Source of the DNA: a bacterium
Lineage (GTDB): Bacteria; Pseudomonadota; Alphaproteobacteria; Ferrovibrionales; Ferrovibrionaceae
Reading direction: 5' to 3'
Length of the DNA stretch: 43,208 nt
Assembly: GCA_022844005.1 (NCBI GenBank)
Contig: JALHMN010000018.1
Location: forward strand, 1-43,208
Below the pieces are notes generated by a model. It saw only the letters and a program-made list of their open reading frames with translations. It made no database searches and was not told the origin of the DNA. Shown here one piece after another: positions 1-8,021 of the stretch (position 1 is the first letter of the stretch; every line of letters begins with the position of its first letter). The position numbers were made by a program, and so were the translations under genes.

Positions 1-84
1 GCGCGCCGCCGCCTGGTGAACCGGGTGAGCGGCGTGTTCCTGGTCTGCGCGGGCATCGGCCTCGCCCTGTCGCGCCGCCCCTGA
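1..84 (+). CDS. LysE/RhtB-family exporter, C-terminal fragment
   Basis: The window opens inside a coding region whose last 27 codons read in frame 1 to a TGA at 82-84. The visible end (RVSGVFLVCAGIGLALSRR) is a hydrophobic helix followed by basic residues. This resembles the last transmembrane segment of LysE/RhtB amino-acid exporters, and the complete gene just downstream ends in a very similar way (LNRVCAVVMIGFGLWGLSRV). I infer a tandem pair of LysE-type exporters. The rest of the gene lies upstream of the window, so the call rests on a short segment plus context. Confidence 0.55.
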   Translation, partial: ARRRLVNRVSGVFLVCAGIGLALSRRP

Positions 85-91
85 CGCGGTC

Positions 92-121
92 CGCCCGGCC
101 GTGACCCAGGGGGGCCGGGCG
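92..121 (+). other. stem-loop between the two exporter genes
   Basis: A 9-bp GC-only stem, CGCCCGGCC (92-100) pairing with GGCCGGGCG (113-121), encloses a 12-base loop. No run of T follows, so it is not a convincing intrinsic terminator. It could slow transcription or protect mRNA ends, or be a chance hairpin in GC-rich DNA. Confidence 0.25.
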
Positions 122-125
122 TGCT

Positions 126-791
126 ATGGGGCCGCCGGTCCCGGAACGGCAGGCGGTGGGCGTGGAGCAGATTCTGTTGCTTGGAAAGGGCGTCGTGGCC
201 GGCCTGGTGCTGTCCGCGCCGCTCGGGCCGGTGGCCCTGCTCTGCGTGCGCCGAAGCCTGCTCTACGGCCATATGGCGGGACTCGTCTCCGGGCTCGGCG
301 CGGCCGTGGCGGACATGCTCTACGCCTGCGTCGCCGCCTTCGGGCTGACCGTGATCTCGGAGTGGCTGGAGCGGAACCGCATCGTGATCGACCTCGGGGG
401 CGGCAGTCTCCTGGTGTTGCTCGGCACTTATCTGCTGGTGAAACGGCCGAAACCGCGCGGAGAGCCCTCGGCGCGGCAGATGGAGCAGATGGACGCGCCG
501 CATGCCTTCGCGGCGACCTTCGTGCTGACCCTGTCCAACCCGATCACGCTCGTCACCTTCCTGGTGCTCTTCAACTACCTCAGGGCCGGCGATCTCGGCG
601 AACGGCCGGGGCTGGCGGCGCTGCTGGTGGGGGGCGTCTTCGCCGGATCGATGCTCTGGTGGCTGTCGCTGTCCTTCGGGGGCGCGCGCCTGGGCGACCG
701 CCTGACGGGCGCCGGCGAGCGGGTGCTGAACCGGGTGTGCGCCGTGGTGATGATCGGCTTCGGCCTGTGGGGATTGAGCCGGGTCCTGTGA
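126..791 (+). CDS. LysE-family translocator (amino-acid or metabolite exporter)
   Basis: This is an inner-membrane protein of 221 residues from ATG 126, or 209 from GTG 162. The second start fits the usual family length and is preceded by AGGCGG. The N-terminal helix with SAPLGPVALLCVRRSL matches the family signature (small-x-PGP/LGPV followed by R-x-x-L). The loop TLSNPITLVTFLVLF matches the conserved N-P-K/I motif at the start of the second helical bundle. About six hydrophobic segments are visible, and there is a polar middle loop near residues 115-130. Family members export amino acids or small metabolites by proton antiport; the substrate cannot be read from sequence. It follows another likely LysE gene and precedes a peptide ABC importer, a combination that could balance uptake and release of amino acids (inference). 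Confidence 0.85.
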   Translation: MGPPVPERQAVGVEQILLLGKGVVAGLVLSAPLGPVALLCVRRSLLYGHMAGLVSGLGAAVADMLYACVAAFGLTVISEWLERNRIVIDLGGGSLLVLLGTYLLVKRPKPRGEPSARQMEQMDAPHAFAATFVLTLSNPITLVTFLVLFNYLRAGDLGERPGLAALLVGGVFAGSMLWWLSLSFGGARLGDRLTGAGERVLNRVCAVVMIGFGLWGLSRVL

Positions 792-909
792 GCGGGGCAT
801 CGCGGCCATGTGGACAGGCCGGGCGTCGTCTCACTATTGTCATGGTCTGGGGCGTTCACGGACCGGTGAAGACCGGCGCGAACGTTGGAAATTCTCGGGA
901 GAAGCACTG

Positions 910-2523
910 ATGTCGCTGAAATGGGTACTGCAGGCGGGAGTCTGCGCGGTGGGCCTCGCCATGGCCGCGGGCGGCGCGAGCGCGCAGGAGAAGGTTCTGC
1001 GCTGGTCGAGCCAGGGCGATGCGTTTTCGATGGACCCCTATGTCCGCAACGAATCGCTGACCCTGGGCGTGATGGGCAACGTCTACGAGGGTCTGACCCG
1101 GCGCGACACCAAGACGCTGGAGATCCAGCCGGGCCTCGCCATCCGCTGGGAGCAGCAGGAGCCGACGCGCTGGCGCTTCTGGCTGCGCCAGGGCGTGAAG
1201 TTCCAGGACGGCCGGCCGTTCACCGCCGATGACGTGGTCTTCTCCTTCAACCGCGTACGCGCCGGCGCCTCCGATCTGAAGACCCGCGTAGCGGGCATCA
1301 AGGAAGCGAAGAAGATCGACGATTTCACCGTCGACTTCATCACCGACGTGCCGAACCCCATCATCATGTACGAGTGGGACACCTGGGGCATCCTGTCGGC
1401 GACCTGGGCGAAGGAGAATTTCGCCCTCGAGACCGTCGACGTCACCAAGACGGCGCCGAACTTCGCCTCCACCTCGGCCAACGGCACCGGCCCCTTCGTG
1501 CTCACCTATCGCGAGGCCGATGTCCGCACCGAGTTCGCGGTGAACCAGGACTGGTGGGACAAGGACGGGCGCAAGAAGTTCAACGTCACCAAGGTGATCT
1601 ACCGGCCGATCAAGAACCCGGCGACGGCGGTCGCGGCGCTGCTCTCGGGGCAGATCGACGTGGTGGAACCGGTGCCGGTGCAGGACATCGACCGGATCAA
1701 CAAGTCCGGCCAGGCCAAGGTCGAGATCGGGCCGGAACTGCGCACGATCTTCCTCGGGATGGACACCGACCGGAACGAACTGGTTTATTCCGACGTGAAG
1801 GGGAAAAACCCGCTGAAGGACAAGCGGGTGCGCCAGGCGTTCTACCAGGCGATCGACATCGACGCGATCAAGACCAAGATCATGCGCAACCTCGCCGTTC
1901 CCTCGGCGATGATGATCGGGGCCGGGGTCAACGGCTACGACACGAACGTGAAGCGGCTGCCCTATGACCCGGCGGCGGCGAAGAAGCTGCTCACCGACGC
2001 GGGCTATCCGAACGGCTTCGGCATCACGCTGGACTGCCCCAACGACCGCTACGTCAACGACGAGGCGATCTGCCAGGCGGTGGTCGGCATGCTGGCCCGC
2101 ATCGGCGTGAAGGTGACGCTGAACGCGCAGTCGAAGACGATCATTTTCCCGTTCTATGCCGCAAAGCGCGACACCAGCTTCTACATGCTGGGCTGGACGC
2201 CGGGTTCGGTCGACAGCTGGAACGTGCTCTACAACATCGTCGGTTCGGTGAAGAAGGACGCGCAGGGCCGCATCGTGCGCGGCCTGTTCAACTACGGCGC
2301 CTGGTCGAGCCCGGCGCTGGACGACCTGACCGACAAGATCCTGACCGAGACCGACAAGGCCAAGCGTGACGGCATGATCGCCCAGGCCTGGAAGCTGCAC
2401 ACCGACGATATCGGCCATCTGCCCCTGCATCAGCAGGCGCTGGCCTGGGGCGTGCGGAACAACGTGAGCGTGGTGGTGAGCCCGTTCAACCGCTACGACT
2501 GGTCGCTGGTCAACGTGAAGTAA
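910..2523 (+). CDS. ABC transporter substrate-binding protein, family 5 (peptide type)
   Basis: A periplasmic solute-binding protein of 537 residues, the normal size for the SBP_bac_5 (DppA/OppA) family. ATG 910 is preceded by GGGAGAAG at good spacing and opens a signal peptide (MSLKWVLQAGVCAVGLAMAAGGASAQE) with likely cleavage after ASA. Family hallmarks follow: VYEGLTRRD, the LRQGVKFQDGRPFTADDVVFS block near residue 95, and VRQAFYQAIDID in the middle. It captures peptides or similar ligands (some family members bind nickel, glutathione or opines) and delivers them to the permeases encoded downstream. It is the first gene of a five-gene unit ending at 6533 and is separated from the permeases by a strong hairpin, which fits its expected higher abundance. 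The exact ligand is unknown. Confidence 0.9.
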   Translation: MSLKWVLQAGVCAVGLAMAAGGASAQEKVLRWSSQGDAFSMDPYVRNESLTLGVMGNVYEGLTRRDTKTLEIQPGLAIRWEQQEPTRWRFWLRQGVKFQDGRPFTADDVVFSFNRVRAGASDLKTRVAGIKEAKKIDDFTVDFITDVPNPIIMYEWDTWGILSATWAKENFALETVDVTKTAPNFASTSANGTGPFVLTYREADVRTEFAVNQDWWDKDGRKKFNVTKVIYRPIKNPATAVAALLSGQIDVVEPVPVQDIDRINKSGQAKVEIGPELRTIFLGMDTDRNELVYSDVKGKNPLKDKRVRQAFYQAIDIDAIKTKIMRNLAVPSAMMIGAGVNGYDTNVKRLPYDPAAAKKLLTDAGYPNGFGITLDCPNDRYVNDEAICQAVVGMLARIGVKVTLNAQSKTIIFPFYAAKRDTSFYMLGWTPGSVDSWNVLYNIVGSVKKDAQGRIVRGLFNYGAWSSPALDDLTDKILTETDKAKRDGMIAQAWKLHTDDIGHLPLHQQALAWGVRNNVSVVVSPFNRYDWSLVNVK

Positions 2524-2544
2524 GCACGGCCCGTTCGCGACGTG

Positions 2545-2574
2545 CCGGTCCCCCGCCGCGCGGCGGGGGACCGG
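2545..2574. repeat. perfect 30-bp palindrome, intra-operon hairpin
   Basis: The arms CCGGTCCCCCGCCG (2545-2558) and CGGCGGGGGACCGG (2561-2574) are exact reverse complements around a central CG, 22 bp after the binding-protein stop and 38 bp before the next gene. No T tract follows, so transcription is probably not fully stopped. Such hairpins after binding-protein genes in ABC operons (malE-malF is the textbook case) stabilise the upstream mRNA and let the binding protein be made in excess. That role here is inferred from position and symmetry. Confidence 0.6.
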
Positions 2575-2612
2575 TGCAACGGTTTCCTCAAGATGCGGTC
2601 GTCATCCCCTAA

Positions 2613-3599
2613 ATGATTGCGTTCGTTCTCCAGCGCGTACTCCAGGCCGTCGCGGTGATGCTGACCGTGGCGCTGGTGGCCTTCTCGCTCTTCCGTTTCG
2701 TCGGCGATCCCGTCATCAACATGGTCGGGCAGGACACGCCGGAGGAGGAGCGCATCCGCATCCGCGAGCAGCTGGCCCTGGATAAGCCGGTGGTGGTGCA
2801 GTATTTCCGCTTCGTGCAGCAGATCGTCACCGGCAATTTCGGCACTTCGCTCCGCACCGGGATTCCGATCGGCCAGCTGATGGCCGAGCGGCTGCCGGCG
2901 ACGCTGGAACTGGCGATCGCGGGCGGCATCTTCGCACTCGCCATCGGCATGCCCATGGGCGTGTATACCGGCCTGTATCCGAGAAGCGGCCTATCCAGGA
3001 CGTTCCTCAGCATTTCGCTCATCGGCGTATCGTTGCCGACCTTCCTCATCGGCATCCTGCTGATCCTGCTCTTTTCGGTCGTACTGGGCTGGCTGCCCTC
3101 CTTCGGGCGGGGCGACGTCGTTCATCTCGGATTCTGGTCGACCGGCCTGCTCACGGCCTCCGGCTGGCAGTCGATCATCATGCCGGCGATCACGCTCGGC
3201 ATGTTCCAGCTGGCGCTGATCATGCGCCTGGTGCGGGCCGAGATGCTGGAGGTGCTGCGCACCGACTACATCAAGTTCGCCCGCGCCCGCGGCCTCTCGA
3301 ACCGCGCCATTCATTTCGGCCATGCGCTGCGCAACACGCTTATCCCGGTGATCACCATCGTCGGCCTGCAGCTCGGCGCGCTGATCGCCTTCTCGATCAT
3401 CACCGAGAGCGTGTTCCAGTGGCCCGGCATGGGCCTTCTCTTCCTGCAGGCGGTGCAGTTCGCCGACATTCCGGTGATGGCGATCTACCTTGTGCTGATC
3501 GGGTTCCTGTTCGTGCTGATCAACCTGGTCGTCGACCTTCTCTACTATGTGGTGGATCCCCGCCTGCGGGTCGATGTCAGCGCGGCGCGGGGAGGCTGA
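2613..3599 (+). CDS. ABC transporter permease, DppB type
   Basis: A 328-residue inner-membrane permease, usual length for DppB/OppB. The first helix (MIAFVLQRVLQAVAVMLTVALVAFSLFRF) and the following periplasmic loop with GDPV and RIREQLALDKPVVVQY are typical of the family's N-terminal domain. The cytoplasmic EAA loop that docks the ATPases is seen near residues 210-245 (RTDYIKFARARGLSNRAIHFGHALRN). It pairs with the DppC-type permease that starts 3 bp after its stop. No clear Shine-Dalgarno sequence precedes ATG 2613. Confidence 0.92.
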   Translation: MIAFVLQRVLQAVAVMLTVALVAFSLFRFVGDPVINMVGQDTPEEERIRIREQLALDKPVVVQYFRFVQQIVTGNFGTSLRTGIPIGQLMAERLPATLELAIAGGIFALAIGMPMGVYTGLYPRSGLSRTFLSISLIGVSLPTFLIGILLILLFSVVLGWLPSFGRGDVVHLGFWSTGLLTASGWQSIIMPAITLGMFQLALIMRLVRAEMLEVLRTDYIKFARARGLSNRAIHFGHALRNTLIPVITIVGLQLGALIAFSIITESVFQWPGMGLLFLQAVQFADIPVMAIYLVLIGFLFVLINLVVDLLYYVVDPRLRVDVSAARGG

Positions 3600-3602
3600 G
3601 GT

Positions 3603-4520
3603 ATGACCGCAGACCGCCTGCGCGCTTTCTTCGACGGCGACCTCTGGTGGAGCTTCACCCGATCCAAGGTGGTGATGGGGGCGGCGATCGTCACCGGTCT
3701 GCTCTTCCTCGCCGCCCTGATCGCGCCGCTTCTCTCGCTGCAAGATCCCTGGGACCCGGGTTCGCTGCAGCTGATGAACTCGCGCAATCCGCCGGTCTGG
3801 CTGGAGGGCGGGACCTGGGAATTCCCGCTCGGCACCGACAACCAGGGCCGCGACATGTACTCGGCTATCCTCTATGGCCTGAGGGTGTCGCTGGTGGTGG
3901 GTTTCCTCGCCGTGATCTTCGCGATGGTGCTGGGGATTACGCTCGGCCTCGCCAGCGGCTATCTCGGCGGCATGACCGATACGATCATCATGCGCATCGC
4001 CGACGTTCAGCTCACCTTTCCGGCCATCCTGATCGCGCTTCTGATCGGGGGTATCGTCCGCGGCGTGATGACCCCTTCCGAGTTCGAGAGCGTCGCCGTC
4101 TATGTGCTGGTCGTCTCCATCGGCCTGTCGCAATGGGTCCAGTTCGCCCGCACGGTCCGCGGGCAGACCCTGGTGGAGCGCAACAAGGAATACGTGCAGG
4201 CGGCGCGCGTCGTGGGATTGCCGGCGCGGCTGATTATGATCCGCCACGTGCTGCCGAACGTGATGGGGCCGGTGCTGGTGATCGGGACCATCAACCTCGC
4301 CGTCGCGATCCTCACAGAGGCAACCTTGAGCTTCCTCGGCGTCGGCGTACCGGCGACGCGCCCCTCACTCGGGACATTGATCCAGATCGGCAACGGCTTC
4401 CTGTTCTCGGGCGAGTGGTGGATCGTGATCTTCCCCGGCATCACCATGGCGATCCTGGTGCTGGCGGTGAACCTGCTCGGCGACTGGCTGCGCGATGCCC
4501 TCAACCCCAAGCTTCGCTGA
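3603..4520 (+). CDS. ABC transporter permease, DppC type
   Basis: The second permease subunit of the peptide-type importer, 305 residues. The N-terminal part (MTADRLRAFFDGDLWWSFTRSKVVMG) is the cytoplasmic tail and first helix seen in OppC/DppC proteins. The segment PLGTDNQGRDMYSAILYGLRVSL is the strongly conserved family block before the transport domain. The EAA loop appears as KEYVQAARVVGLPARLIMIRHVLPN. GAGG precedes ATG 3603, and the gene follows the DppB-type permease by 3 bp, which indicates co-translation. Its TGA at 4518-4520 lies just before the GTG start proposed for the first ATPase. Confidence 0.92.
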   Translation: MTADRLRAFFDGDLWWSFTRSKVVMGAAIVTGLLFLAALIAPLLSLQDPWDPGSLQLMNSRNPPVWLEGGTWEFPLGTDNQGRDMYSAILYGLRVSLVVGFLAVIFAMVLGITLGLASGYLGGMTDTIIMRIADVQLTFPAILIALLIGGIVRGVMTPSEFESVAVYVLVVSIGLSQWVQFARTVRGQTLVERNKEYVQAARVVGLPARLIMIRHVLPNVMGPVLVIGTINLAVAILTEATLSFLGVGVPATRPSLGTLIQIGNGFLFSGEWWIVIFPGITMAILVLAVNLLGDWLRDALNPKLR

Positions 4521-4527
4521 GGCGGCC

Positions 4528-5517
4528 GTGGCCACCGATCGTTCGAACGTGCCGCTGCTGGAAGTCAGCAATCTCAGGGTCGAGTTCGCCACGCGGCGCG
4601 GGCCGCTGGTTGCCATCGACGACATCTCGTTCTCGATCGCTCCGGGCGAAGTGCTGGGCGTGGTCGGTGAATCAGGAGCGGGCAAATCGCTTACCGGCAC
4701 CGCCATCATCGGCCTGCTGGAACCACCCGGGGGAATCACCGCCGGCGAGATCCGGCTGGCGGGGCGGCGCATCGACAACCTGCCGCATGACGAGATGCGC
4801 AAGATCCGCGGCAAGGAAATCGGGGCCATCTTCCAGGACCCGCTGACCAGCCTCAACCCGCTCTACCGTGTGAGCGAGCAGCTGATCGAGACCATCCGCA
4901 CGCATCTGCCGATGGATGCGAGCCAGGCCCGCGCCCGGGCCCTGACGCTGCTGCAGGAGGTGGGCATTCCGGGAGCGGCGGAGCGGCTCGACCATTATCC
5001 GCACCAGTTCTCGGGCGGCATGCGCCAGCGCGTCGTGATCGCCCTGGCGCTGGCGGCGGAGCCGAAGCTGATCGTCGCCGACGAACCGACGACGGCGCTC
5101 GACGTTTCCATCCAGGCACAGATCATCTCGCTCCTGAAGAGGCTCTGCCGCGAGCACGGCACCGCCGTCATGCTGATCACGCACGACATGGGCGTCATCG
5201 CCGAAACCGCCGACCGGGTGGCGGTGATGTATGCCGGGAGGATCGCCGAGATCGGACCGGTGCAGGATGTGGTGAAGCGGCCGCTGCATCCCTATACGAC
5301 CGGCCTGATGGGCGCGATTCCCGCCATCGGGCACGACGTGCACGCGCTGACACAGATCGACGGCAGCATGCCGAGGCTGGATTCCATACCGCGCGGCTGC
5401 GCCTTCAATCCACGCTGCACGAAGGTGTTCGACCGCTGCCGTGTGGAACGGCCCGACCCCATACCGCAGGGGCGGACGGCGGTCGCCTGCTGGCTCTACG
5501 ACGGAGCGGGACGATGA
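4528..5517 (+). CDS. ABC transporter ATP-binding protein, DppD type
   Basis: An ATPase of the peptide importer, about 329 residues from GTG 4528. I chose that start because GAGG lies five bases upstream; an in-frame ATG at 4495 would overlap the permease gene by 26 bp and lacks a ribosome site. Walker A (GESGAGKS), the Q-loop ([15 protein letters not shown]), the signature FSGGMRQRV and Walker B ([12 protein letters not shown]) occur in order, followed by the H-loop LITHDMG. The C-terminal extension has the OppD/DppD cysteine pattern ([16 protein letters not shown]), which binds an Fe-S cluster in some family members. It should form a heterodimer with the next gene product. Confidence 0.92.
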   Translation: MATDRSNVPLLEVSNLRVEFATRRGPLVAIDDISFSIAPGEVLGVVGESGAGKSLTGTAIIGLLEPPGGITAGEIRLAGRRIDNLPHDEMRKIRGKEIGAIFQDPLTSLNPLYRVSEQLIETIRTHLPMDASQARARALTLLQEVGIPGAAERLDHYPHQFSGGMRQRVVIALALAAEPKLIVADEPTTALDVSIQAQIISLLKRLCREHGTAVMLITHDMGVIAETADRVAVMYAGRIAEIGPVQDVVKRPLHPYTTGLMGAIPAIGHDVHALTQIDGSMPRLDSIPRGCAFNPRCTKVFDRCRVERPDPIPQGRTAVACWLYDGAGR

Positions 5518-6533
5518 GCGAGAACGTGCTGCGCGTCACCGAGCTGAAGCGGTACTTCGACGTCTCCAAGCCGCTGTTGAACCGCATCCTGGAGGGGGGC
5601 GGGCGGCAGGTGGTACGCGCGGTCGACGGTGTTTCCTTCGAGATCGAGCGCGGCGAGACCTTCAGCCTCGTGGGTGAATCGGGCTGCGGGAAATCCACCG
5701 TGGCCCGGCTGATCGTCGGGCTGTATCACCCTTCGGACGGCGATGTGGAGTTCGAGGGCGTGTCGCTCGGCCGGCCGGCGTCGCGGGCCCGGCATCCGGA
5801 GAAGCAGGCCCGGATGCAGATGATCTTCCAGGACCCCTATGCATCGTTGAACCCGCGCTGGCGCGTCGGCGACATCATCGCCGAGCCGATCCGCTTCCGG
5901 AAGCTGGAGCAGGGGGCGGCGGTGATGGAGCGAGTGGGCGAACTGCTGAAGCTGGTGGGCCTCGCGCCGCGTGACGCGGCCAAGTACCCGCATGAATTTT
6001 CCGGCGGCCAGCGCCAGCGCATATCGATCGCGCGGGCGCTCGCGGGGAAGCCTGATTTCCTGGTCTGCGACGAACCCACTTCCGCGCTCGACGTTTCCGT
6101 CCAGGCGCAGATCCTGAACCTGATGAAGGAACTGCAGAAGGAGTTGAACCTCACCTACCTGTTCATCAGCCACAATCTGGCCGTCGTCTATCACGTGTCG
6201 ACCAAGGTCGGCGTAATGTATCTCGGCCGGCTGGTGGAGTGGTCGGAGACGAAGACACTGTTCGGCAATCCCCTGCACCCCTATTCGCGGATGCTGCTGG
6301 ATGCGATCCCGGATCTGGAGATGTCGGGGCGCGCCCGGACCCCGGTGGGCGGCGAGGTGCCAAGCCCGATCAATCCGCCGCCGGGCTGCAGCTTCCATCC
6401 GCGCTGTCCCTTCGCCAACGAGCGGTGCAAGAGCGAAGTGCCGGCCGTGCTGAGCTACGGAAGCCAGCATGTCGCCTGTCACGCGGTGCAGGAGGGACGC
6501 CTGCCGCTCTGGCGGGACGCCGCGGCCGCCTAG
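5514..6533 (+). CDS. ABC transporter ATP-binding protein, DppF type
   Basis: The second ATPase, 339 residues, starting at ATG 5514 within an ATGA overlap with the preceding gene. Motifs: Walker [10 protein letters not shown]-loop [15 protein letters not shown], signature [10 protein letters not shown], Walker [12 protein letters not shown] and H-loop ISHNLAVV. The tail has the usual OppF-type cysteines ([16 protein letters not shown]). An N-terminal insertion between the first strand and Walker A ([21 protein letters not shown]) is common in DppF proteins. Its TAG shares the palindrome CTAG (6530-6533) with the stop codon of the convergent DsbA-like gene. Together with 910-5517 it completes an importer. 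Confidence 0.92.
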   Translation: MSENVLRVTELKRYFDVSKPLLNRILEGGGRQVVRAVDGVSFEIERGETFSLVGESGCGKSTVARLIVGLYHPSDGDVEFEGVSLGRPASRARHPEKQARMQMIFQDPYASLNPRWRVGDIIAEPIRFRKLEQGAAVMERVGELLKLVGLAPRDAAKYPHEFSGGQRQRISIARALAGKPDFLVCDEPTSALDVSVQAQILNLMKELQKELNLTYLFISHNLAVVYHVSTKVGVMYLGRLVEWSETKTLFGNPLHPYSRMLLDAIPDLEMSGRARTPVGGEVPSPINPPPGCSFHPRCPFANERCKSEVPAVLSYGSQHVACHAVQEGRLPLWRDAAAA

Positions 6534-7183
6534 GCCGGCTGGGTCACGCCTTCACGGGCTTCCTTCGCGGCGAGGTCTAGGACCTGGAGGATCACCTCCG
6601 GGTCCTGGGCGCCGGACAAGGCATAGCGGCGATCGAAGACGAAGCAGGGCACGCCACGGATTCCCATTTCGCGCGCAACCTTGTCCTCTGAGCGGATGAT
6701 GTCGATGTCGCGCCCCTCAGCCAGCCAGGCGGCGACCTGATCGGCATCCATACCGGCCTGGCGGGAGATCTCGACCAGGACGCCATGGTCGCTGATGTCC
6801 TCTCCTTCCAGGAAGTAACGGCGAAACAGCAGTTCCACGATCCGGTACTGGACGTCGCTGGCCGCTGCCCAGCGGATCAGGCGATGCGATGCGAGCGTGT
6901 TCGGCATCTTGCGGATGCGGTCGTAGTCGATCTCGATCCCCTCGCCGCGGGCGGCATCGAGCACCGGAGCGTAGGTACGCCGCGCGCGAGTGTCGCCGCC
7001 GAACTTCGCCGCAAGATAGGCTTGCCGATCCATGCCCTCGGGCGGCATATCGGGGTTCAACTGGAACGGTCGCCAGCCGATCTGCACGTCGAGCGCAGGG
7101 CGTTCGGCCAGCGCGCGTTCCAGCCTGCGCTTGCCGATGAAGCACCACGGACAGACGGTGTCGGATACGATGTCGATCAACAT
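6530..7183 (-). CDS. DsbA-family oxidoreductase (FrnE-like)
   Basis: A thioredoxin-fold protein of about 217 residues from ATG 7183. An upstream in-frame start at 7219 would add 12 residues; I prefer the later one because the fold begins immediately (MLIDIVSDTVCPWCFIGKRRLE). The active site is CPWC at residues 11-14, typical of FrnE and related cytoplasmic DsbA-like proteins. No signal peptide is seen, so it probably works in the cytoplasm on thiols or as an isomerase. The cis-proline region reads RGVPCFVFDRRYALSGAQ, a conserved family block. No good Shine-Dalgarno sequence is visible. It is convergent with the ABC operon, sharing stop-codon bases. Confidence 0.87.
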   Translation of the reverse strand: MLIDIVSDTVCPWCFIGKRRLERALAERPALDVQIGWRPFQLNPDMPPEGMDRQAYLAAKFGGDTRARRTYAPVLDAARGEGIEIDYDRIRKMPNTLASHRLIRWAAASDVQYRIVELLFRRYFLEGEDISDHGVLVEISRQAGMDADQVAAWLAEGRDIDIIRSEDKVAREMGIRGVPCFVFDRRYALSGAQDPEVILQVLDLAAKEAREGVTQPA

Positions 7184-7259
7184 CGGCAAAGTGTAGGCAT
7201 ATTCGGCGCGAGGGGCCAAGAGCCCACGAGGCAGGAACAGCGTTGCTCAAGGAGTGGTG

Positions 7260-8015
7260 ATGGAAACGCCGTATCGATTGGATGGAACCACCGCGATCGT
7301 CACCGGCGCCTCTTCGGGACTGGGCGAGCGCTTCGCGCGCACGCTGGCCGGCGCAGGGGCCAAGGTGGGTCTTCTTGCGCGCCGAGCCGACCGGCTGGAG
7401 AAGCTGGCAGCGGAACTGGGCCCGCAGGCGCTGGCGGTGAGCTGCGACGTGATGGATACGGCCAGCATCGCCGCGGCGGTGGAGCAGGTGGAGAAGGGCC
7501 TGGGGCCGGTCGACGTGCTGGTCAACAATTCCGGCGTCACCGTCACCAAGCGGGCGCTCGATTGCACACCGGAGGACTACGACCGCATCATGGGCACCAA
7601 CCTGCGCGGATCGTTCTTCATGGCAACCGAGGTCGCGCGGCGCATGGTGACCGGCAAGCGCAAGGGACGGATCATCAACGTCGCTTCGTCGCTGGCGCTG
7701 AAGGTGATCCCGATGGTGTCGGTCTATGCCATCTCCAAGGCGGGCGTGACGCAGATGACCAAGGCGCTGGCGCTGGAATGGGCGCGCTACGACATCAACG
7801 TCAACGCCATCTGCCCGGGTTACATCGTCACCGAGTTGAACGAGGACTACTGGCAGACCGAGGGCGGCCGGAAACTGACCGAGAAGCTGCCGAAACGGCG
7901 GGTGGGCGTGCCGGCCGACCTCGACGGCATCCTGCTGCTGCTGGCCGCCGAGGCACCGTCACGCATGTTCAACGGTGCGATCATCGCGGTGGATGACGGG
8001 CTGTGGGTTAGCTGA
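7260..8015 (+). CDS. SDR-family NAD(P)-dependent oxidoreductase
   Basis: A classical short-chain dehydrogenase/reductase of 251 residues. ATG 7260 is preceded by AAGGAG with five bases of spacing; the in-frame GTGs at 7254 and 7257 overlap that site and are less likely. The nucleotide-binding motif is TGASSGLGERF, the NNSG variant of the NNAG motif is present, and the catalytic set is Ser (NVASSLALK) with YAISK. The C-terminal INVNAICPGYIVTELN is the usual post-catalytic block. The presence of ARRADRLEKL after strand 2 suggests NADP preference (inference). The substrate is unknown: 3-oxoacyl-ACP reductase-like annotations are common for such sequences but not proven. It stands alone on the plus strand. 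Confidence 0.9.
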   Translation: METPYRLDGTTAIVTGASSGLGERFARTLAGAGAKVGLLARRADRLEKLAAELGPQALAVSCDVMDTASIAAAVEQVEKGLGPVDVLVNNSGVTVTKRALDCTPEDYDRIMGTNLRGSFFMATEVARRMVTGKRKGRIINVASSLALKVIPMVSVYAISKAGVTQMTKALALEWARYDINVNAICPGYIVTELNEDYWQTEGGRKLTEKLPKRRVGVPADLDGILLLLAAEAPSRMFNGAIIAVDDGLWVS

Positions 8016-8021
8016 ACCCCG

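Noticed and set aside
837-865. TTGTCA as -35 of a promoter for the peptide ABC operon
   Set aside because: The bases 17 further on are GC-rich and do not resemble a -10 element.
856-2430. A 524-codon open frame on the minus strand opposite the binding-protein gene
   Set aside because: It is antisense to a gene with clear family motifs. Its His/Arg/Asp-rich composition is what GC-rich codon bias produces on the opposite strand.
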